From JBBSEZ01 sp038239195 (GTDB lineage Bacteria > Planctomycetota > Planctomycetia > Gemmatales > Gemmataceae): a stretch of DNA of 9,306 nt. This document shows, piece after piece, positions 6,750 through 9,306 of the stretch. The notes under the pieces are model-generated. The model was not told the DNA's origin, made no database searches, and saw only the letters and a list, made by a program, of their open reading frames with translations. The stretch spans positions 1 through 9,306 of the forward strand of contig JBBSEZ010000395.1 of NCBI GenBank assembly GCA_038239195.1, written 5' to 3'. Both the position numbers and the translations under genes were made by a program. Position 1 is the first letter of the stretch. The number at the start of each line of letters is the position of its first letter.

Positions 6750-7481
6750 ATGGCGCAGACCGAGACGGCCATGCTCGAACGGATCGCGCGAGAATATCAG
6801 CACCCCGACGCGGGCCGGGTGGTCGATCGCAAGTTCCTCGACTGGACCGTGGAACGGATGATCCCCTGGATCGTCGGGCCGGACGTCCTCGAGCTGGGCT
6901 TTGGCGACGATCAGTGGACGAGCAAGGTCCTGGCCAACTTTGGCCGGACGCACGTCGTCGATGCCGCCCGCAACCTTCTCGACCTGGCGCAAGAAAAGTA
7001 CGGCGCGCGCCTGGTGGCGTATCACTCCCTGTTCGAGGAATTCACCCCGGACAAGGGCTTCGATACGATCGTGGCCTCTTACGTTTTGGAACACGTGGAA
7101 GGCCCCGTGCAGGTCTTGAGGCGAGCGGGCGGGTGGCTGAAGCCCGGCGGCCACGTGCTGATCGTCGTGCCGCACGCCGACTCTCTGCACCGGCGCCTGG
7201 CGGTCTGCATGGGGATGCAGCGGACGACCGACGCGCTCGGCCCGACCGATCGGCAGATGGGCCATCGGCGGGTGTATACCATCGCCCGCATGGAACAGGA
7301 CGTCCGCGAAGCGGGGCTCGCCGTCGTCCGGCGCCAGGGCTCCCTGCTCAAGCCTCTGCCGCAGGGGATGATGGCCAACTTTTCTCCAGCGATGCTCGAA
7401 GGCTTCATGAAGTTGGGCGACGAGATGCCCATGGAGTACGCCTCTTCCATCGCGTTTGACTGCGTCCGGGCGAGCTCGTGA
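6750..7481 (+). CDS. SAM-dependent methyltransferase of the glycan operon
   Basis: The 243-residue product is a class I methyltransferase: motif I VLELGFGDDQWT (46-57), acidic D71 at the end of strand 2 (HVVDAARN), motif IV region FDTIVASYVLEHVEGP (104-119), and WLKPGGHVLIVVPHADS (129-145) as the conserved post-motif helix and strand. The pattern is of the Methyltransf_11/23 type found in O-antigen and capsule clusters. It probably methylates a hydroxyl or amine of the sugar made by its neighbours, but no substrate residue identifies this. The start at 6750 has a strong GAGGAG at 6736-6741, eight bases upstream. The 46-bp gap before it is the largest inside the operon and shows no clear promoter or terminator. 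It shares little visible sequence with the methyltransferase at 1025 beyond the fold motifs. Its C-terminal half (150-243) is a family-specific lid. Confidence 0.87.
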   Translation: MAQTETAMLERIAREYQHPDAGRVVDRKFLDWTVERMIPWIVGPDVLELGFGDDQWTSKVLANFGRTHVVDAARNLLDLAQEKYGARLVAYHSLFEEFTPDKGFDTIVASYVLEHVEGPVQVLRRAGGWLKPGGHVLIVVPHADSLHRRLAVCMGMQRTTDALGPTDRQMGHRRVYTIARMEQDVREAGLAVVRRQGSLLKPLPQGMMANFSPAMLEGFMKLGDEMPMEYASSIAFDCVRASS

Positions 7482-7493
7482 AACGGGGGAACC

Positions 7494-8162
7494 GTGGTCC
7501 TCTTCTTCGACCTCGACGGCCCCTTGCTGGACGTGTCGCCCCGCTACGTTCGGCTCCACCGCGCGCTGCTGGCTGAGGCCGCGATGGGCGCGGAGCTCTA
7601 CTGGGAGCGCAAGCGCGCGGCGAGCCCCGAGGAATCGATCCTGCAAGAGCTCGGCGCCGGCGAACGCTCGGCGGATTACCTGCGCCGGCGCCTCGAACTG
7701 ATCGAAACGCCCGAGTACCTGATCCACGACCGCCCCTGGCCGTGGGCACGGGCCACGCTGGCCAGCCTGAGCGCGTCGCGGCCTCTGGTGCTGGTGACGG
7801 CCCGGTCCTGCCGGCCACTCTTGCTCGCGCAACTGGGCCGGCTGGGGCTGGCCCCGTTTTTCCACGAGGTGCTTTCCACGCCGGCCGGCCTGCGCGTGGA
7901 CGAGCAGAAGGCGGCCCTGATTCGGGACTACCTCGTCCGCCGCGGGGAAGCGCCGAGCGGGCACTGGATGATCGGCGACACGGAAGCCGACGTCGGCGCC
8001 GGCCGGCTCACCGGCCAGCGAACGGTGGCCGTGCTGTCGGGGATTCGCAATCGCGAATTATTGCGACAGGCGAAACCGGACTTCCTCCTGGACGACATTC
8101 GCGACCTATACTCGATTGTGGAAGCTCCCCCCCCGAGACCTGCCACTTACGGAGAGCAGTGA
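7494..8162 (+). CDS. HAD-superfamily hydrolase (probable phosphatase)
   Basis: The 222-residue protein has the four HAD motifs. Motif I is FFDLDGPLLD, with nucleophile D6 and general acid D8. Motif II is LVLVTAR, with T102. The motif III lysine is K139 in EQKAALI. Motif IV is WMIGDTEADVGAG, with D162 and D166 for magnesium. An alpha-helical cap lies between residues 15 and 90 (type C1). Such enzymes remove phosphate from small organic phosphates; in sugar-nucleotide operons the usual targets are sugar phosphates. Substrate specificity is not visible. The start is a GTG at 7494 with a G-rich GGGGGA (7485-7490) close upstream, 12 bp after the methyltransferase stop. The conserved FFDLDG begins four residues in, so no other start fits. 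The TGA stop shares a base with the next ATG. Confidence 0.85.
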   Translation: MVLFFDLDGPLLDVSPRYVRLHRALLAEAAMGAELYWERKRAASPEESILQELGAGERSADYLRRRLELIETPEYLIHDRPWPWARATLASLSASRPLVLVTARSCRPLLLAQLGRLGLAPFFHEVLSTPAGLRVDEQKAALIRDYLVRRGEAPSGHWMIGDTEADVGAGRLTGQRTVAVLSGIRNRELLRQAKPDFLLDDIRDLYSIVEAPPPRPATYGEQ

Positions 8163-9253
8163 TGATGCCCGTCCAGGCTGGCGTCGCCGTGATGACGCCT
8201 CCCCTCCCCGAGCCGTACAACCCTTCTCCGGCCAAGGACCAGGGGCCCGTCGGCGTTGCCGTCGTGGGCTGTGGCTACTGGGGCCCGAACCTGATCCGCA
8301 ACTTCAGTACGTGCCCGGGCAGCCGGGTCGTGATGCTGTGCGACCAGGACCGAGGGCGGCTGGAGAAGAGCACGACGCATTGCCCAAACGCCGAACTGGT
8401 GCAAGATTTCGCCCAGGTCCTGGCCCATCCGGGCGTGGAAGCGGTGGCCATCGCCACGCCGGTGGGCACGCACGCGGCGCTGGCGACTGCCGCCCTCAAG
8501 GCCGGCAAGCACGTCCTCGTCGAGAAGCCGCTGGCCAGTTCCCAGAAGGAGGCCGAGGGCCTGGTTCGGCTGGCAGAGTCCCTCGGCCTGACGCTGATGG
8601 TGGACCACACGTTCATCTACAGCCCGGGGGTTCGCCGCATCAAGGACATCATCGACGCCGGCGACCTGGGCGACGTCTACTACATCGACAGCGTTCGCAT
8701 CAACCTGGGGCTGGTCCAGAAGGACGTCAACGTTCTGTGGGACCTGGCGCCGCACGACCTGTCGATCGTCGATTTCCTGCTGGGCCGGTTGCCGCGCAGC
8801 GTGGCGGCGATGGGGAGTTGCCATACGGGGGCCGAGCAGGAGGACGTGGCCTATCTGAACCTCGATTTCGGCAACAGTTTGCTGGCCTCCTTCCACGTCA
8901 ACTGGCTCAGCCCCGTGAAGGTCCGACACCTCATCATCGGCGGCAGCAAGAAAGGGCTCGTCTACAACGACCTCAACCCGTGGGAGCCGATCAAGGTGTA
9001 CGACCGCGGCATCACCGTCGCGGAGGACTCGGAGTCGCGGCGGGGCCTGCTCATCAGCTACCGCACGGGCGACGTCTGGTCGCCGCACGTCGAGCAGGCC
9101 GAGCCCTTGCAGAACGTCGCGGCGCACTTCGCCGAGTGCGTCCGCTCCGGCGAGCGCCCGCTGACGGATGGCAGGGCCGGCCTGCGGGTCGTGCGCATTC
9201 TGGACGCGGCCCAGCGGAGCATCAAGGCTCAGGGGGGAAGGATTACGCTGTAA
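8162..9253 (+). CDS. Gfo/Idh/MocA-family NAD(P)-dependent sugar dehydrogenase
   Basis: The 363-residue product starts with a Pro-rich 28-residue extension. The NAD-binding motif VGVAVVGCGYWGPNLIRNF (30-48) has the G-x-G-x-x-G pattern at G36, G38 and G41. AIATPVGTH (97-104), the catalytic-lysine motif VEKPLA (120-125) and the LAPHDLSI segment with H198 (195-202) follow. The sequence YSPGVRRIKDIIDAGDLGDVYYIDSVRINLGLVQ (153-186) is of the subgroup acting on nucleotide sugars, for example UDP-GlcNAc or UDP-GlcNAcA 3-dehydrogenases (WlbA/WbpB-like). Inferred role: oxidise C3 of a nucleotide sugar to supply the keto substrate of the aminotransferase at the other end of the operon. Starts at 8162 and 8165 are both possible; GGAGAG at 8151-8156 serves either. 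The stop at 9251-9253 is the last of the visible operon; acyltransferase, epimerase or nucleotidyl genes may follow outside the window. Confidence 0.93.
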   Translation: MMPVQAGVAVMTPPLPEPYNPSPAKDQGPVGVAVVGCGYWGPNLIRNFSTCPGSRVVMLCDQDRGRLEKSTTHCPNAELVQDFAQVLAHPGVEAVAIATPVGTHAALATAALKAGKHVLVEKPLASSQKEAEGLVRLAESLGLTLMVDHTFIYSPGVRRIKDIIDAGDLGDVYYIDSVRINLGLVQKDVNVLWDLAPHDLSIVDFLLGRLPRSVAAMGSCHTGAEQEDVAYLNLDFGNSLLASFHVNWLSPVKVRHLIIGGSKKGLVYNDLNPWEPIKVYDRGITVAEDSESRRGLLISYRTGDVWSPHVEQAEPLQNVAAHFAECVRSGERPLTDGRAGLRVVRILDAAQRSIKAQGGRITL

Positions 9254-9261
9254 GGCGAGTT

Positions 9262-9306
9262 CTCCGCGCCAGGCGAGCGGCGCGGCGTGAGCCCGCCGGT
9301 GCGTCG
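9262..9306. repeat. GC-rich candidate dispersed repeat at the right edge (partial)
   Basis: The 53 bases after the last stop hold no start of a gene. They contain a GC-rich run with weak dyads: CGGCG (9278-9282) with CGCCG (9294-9298), and GGC/GCC around GTGA (9284-9293). The wording resembles GC-rich dispersed repeats I associate with planctomycete genomes, and it could end the operon transcript. The element is cut by the window edge, so its extent and class cannot be judged. Confidence 0.3.

Noticed and set aside
6540..7964. Minus-strand frame opposite the second methyltransferase and HAD genes
   Set aside because: It spans three real genes on the other strand and has no motifs. It follows from scarce stop codons at high GC.

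Overview
The window is a high-GC, densely coded bacterial segment with eight protein genes and no RNA genes that I can see. It most resembles a planctomycete of the Gemmata type. That is an inference from three things: the composite redoxin / cytochrome c / copper-monooxygenase protein (a combination I associate with Planctomycetes and their relatives), the GC-rich palindromic repeats between genes, and the protein families present. No rRNA or other phylogenetic marker is present to confirm it.

Left part (1-1790). The window opens inside a gene for a probably membrane-anchored protein whose exported part has three degenerate tandem repeats, each ending in a W-x-A-K-G motif and resembling H-type lectin folds. 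A class I SAM methyltransferase follows, with its own recognisable promoter and ribosome binding site. It converges on the next gene, and a 30-bp tandem palindromic repeat (about 1717-1790) sits exactly at the junction. The repeat supplies the stop codons of both converging genes.

Middle (1787-3655, minus strand). One exported protein of about 622 residues combines a thioredoxin-fold redoxin domain, a C-x-x-C-H heme site, a region with the His/His, His-x-His and Met pattern of type II copper monooxygenases, and a C-terminal membrane segment. It is divergent from the right-hand block across a 219-bp spacer holding the promoter of the right-hand operon.

Right part (3875-9253, plus strand). Six genes are tightly packed: DegT-type sugar aminotransferase, CarB-like ATP-grasp ligase, family 2 glycosyltransferase, SAM methyltransferase, HAD phosphatase and Gfo/Idh/MocA dehydrogenase. 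The junctions are an 8-bp overlap, a 4-bp ATGA overlap, a 46-bp gap, a 12-bp gap and a 1-bp overlap, so they very likely form one operon. The dehydrogenase and aminotransferase are the classic pair that oxidises a nucleotide sugar at C3 and then aminates it (WlbA/WlbC or WbpB/WbpE logic). The glycosyltransferase would then pass on a sugar, and the methyltransferase and ATP-grasp enzyme could tailor it. The ATP-grasp ligase is the most open part: it may attach an acyl or aminoacyl group to the new amine. The cluster probably continues beyond the window. Just after the last stop codon there is a GC-rich stretch that looks like the beginning of another dispersed repeat.
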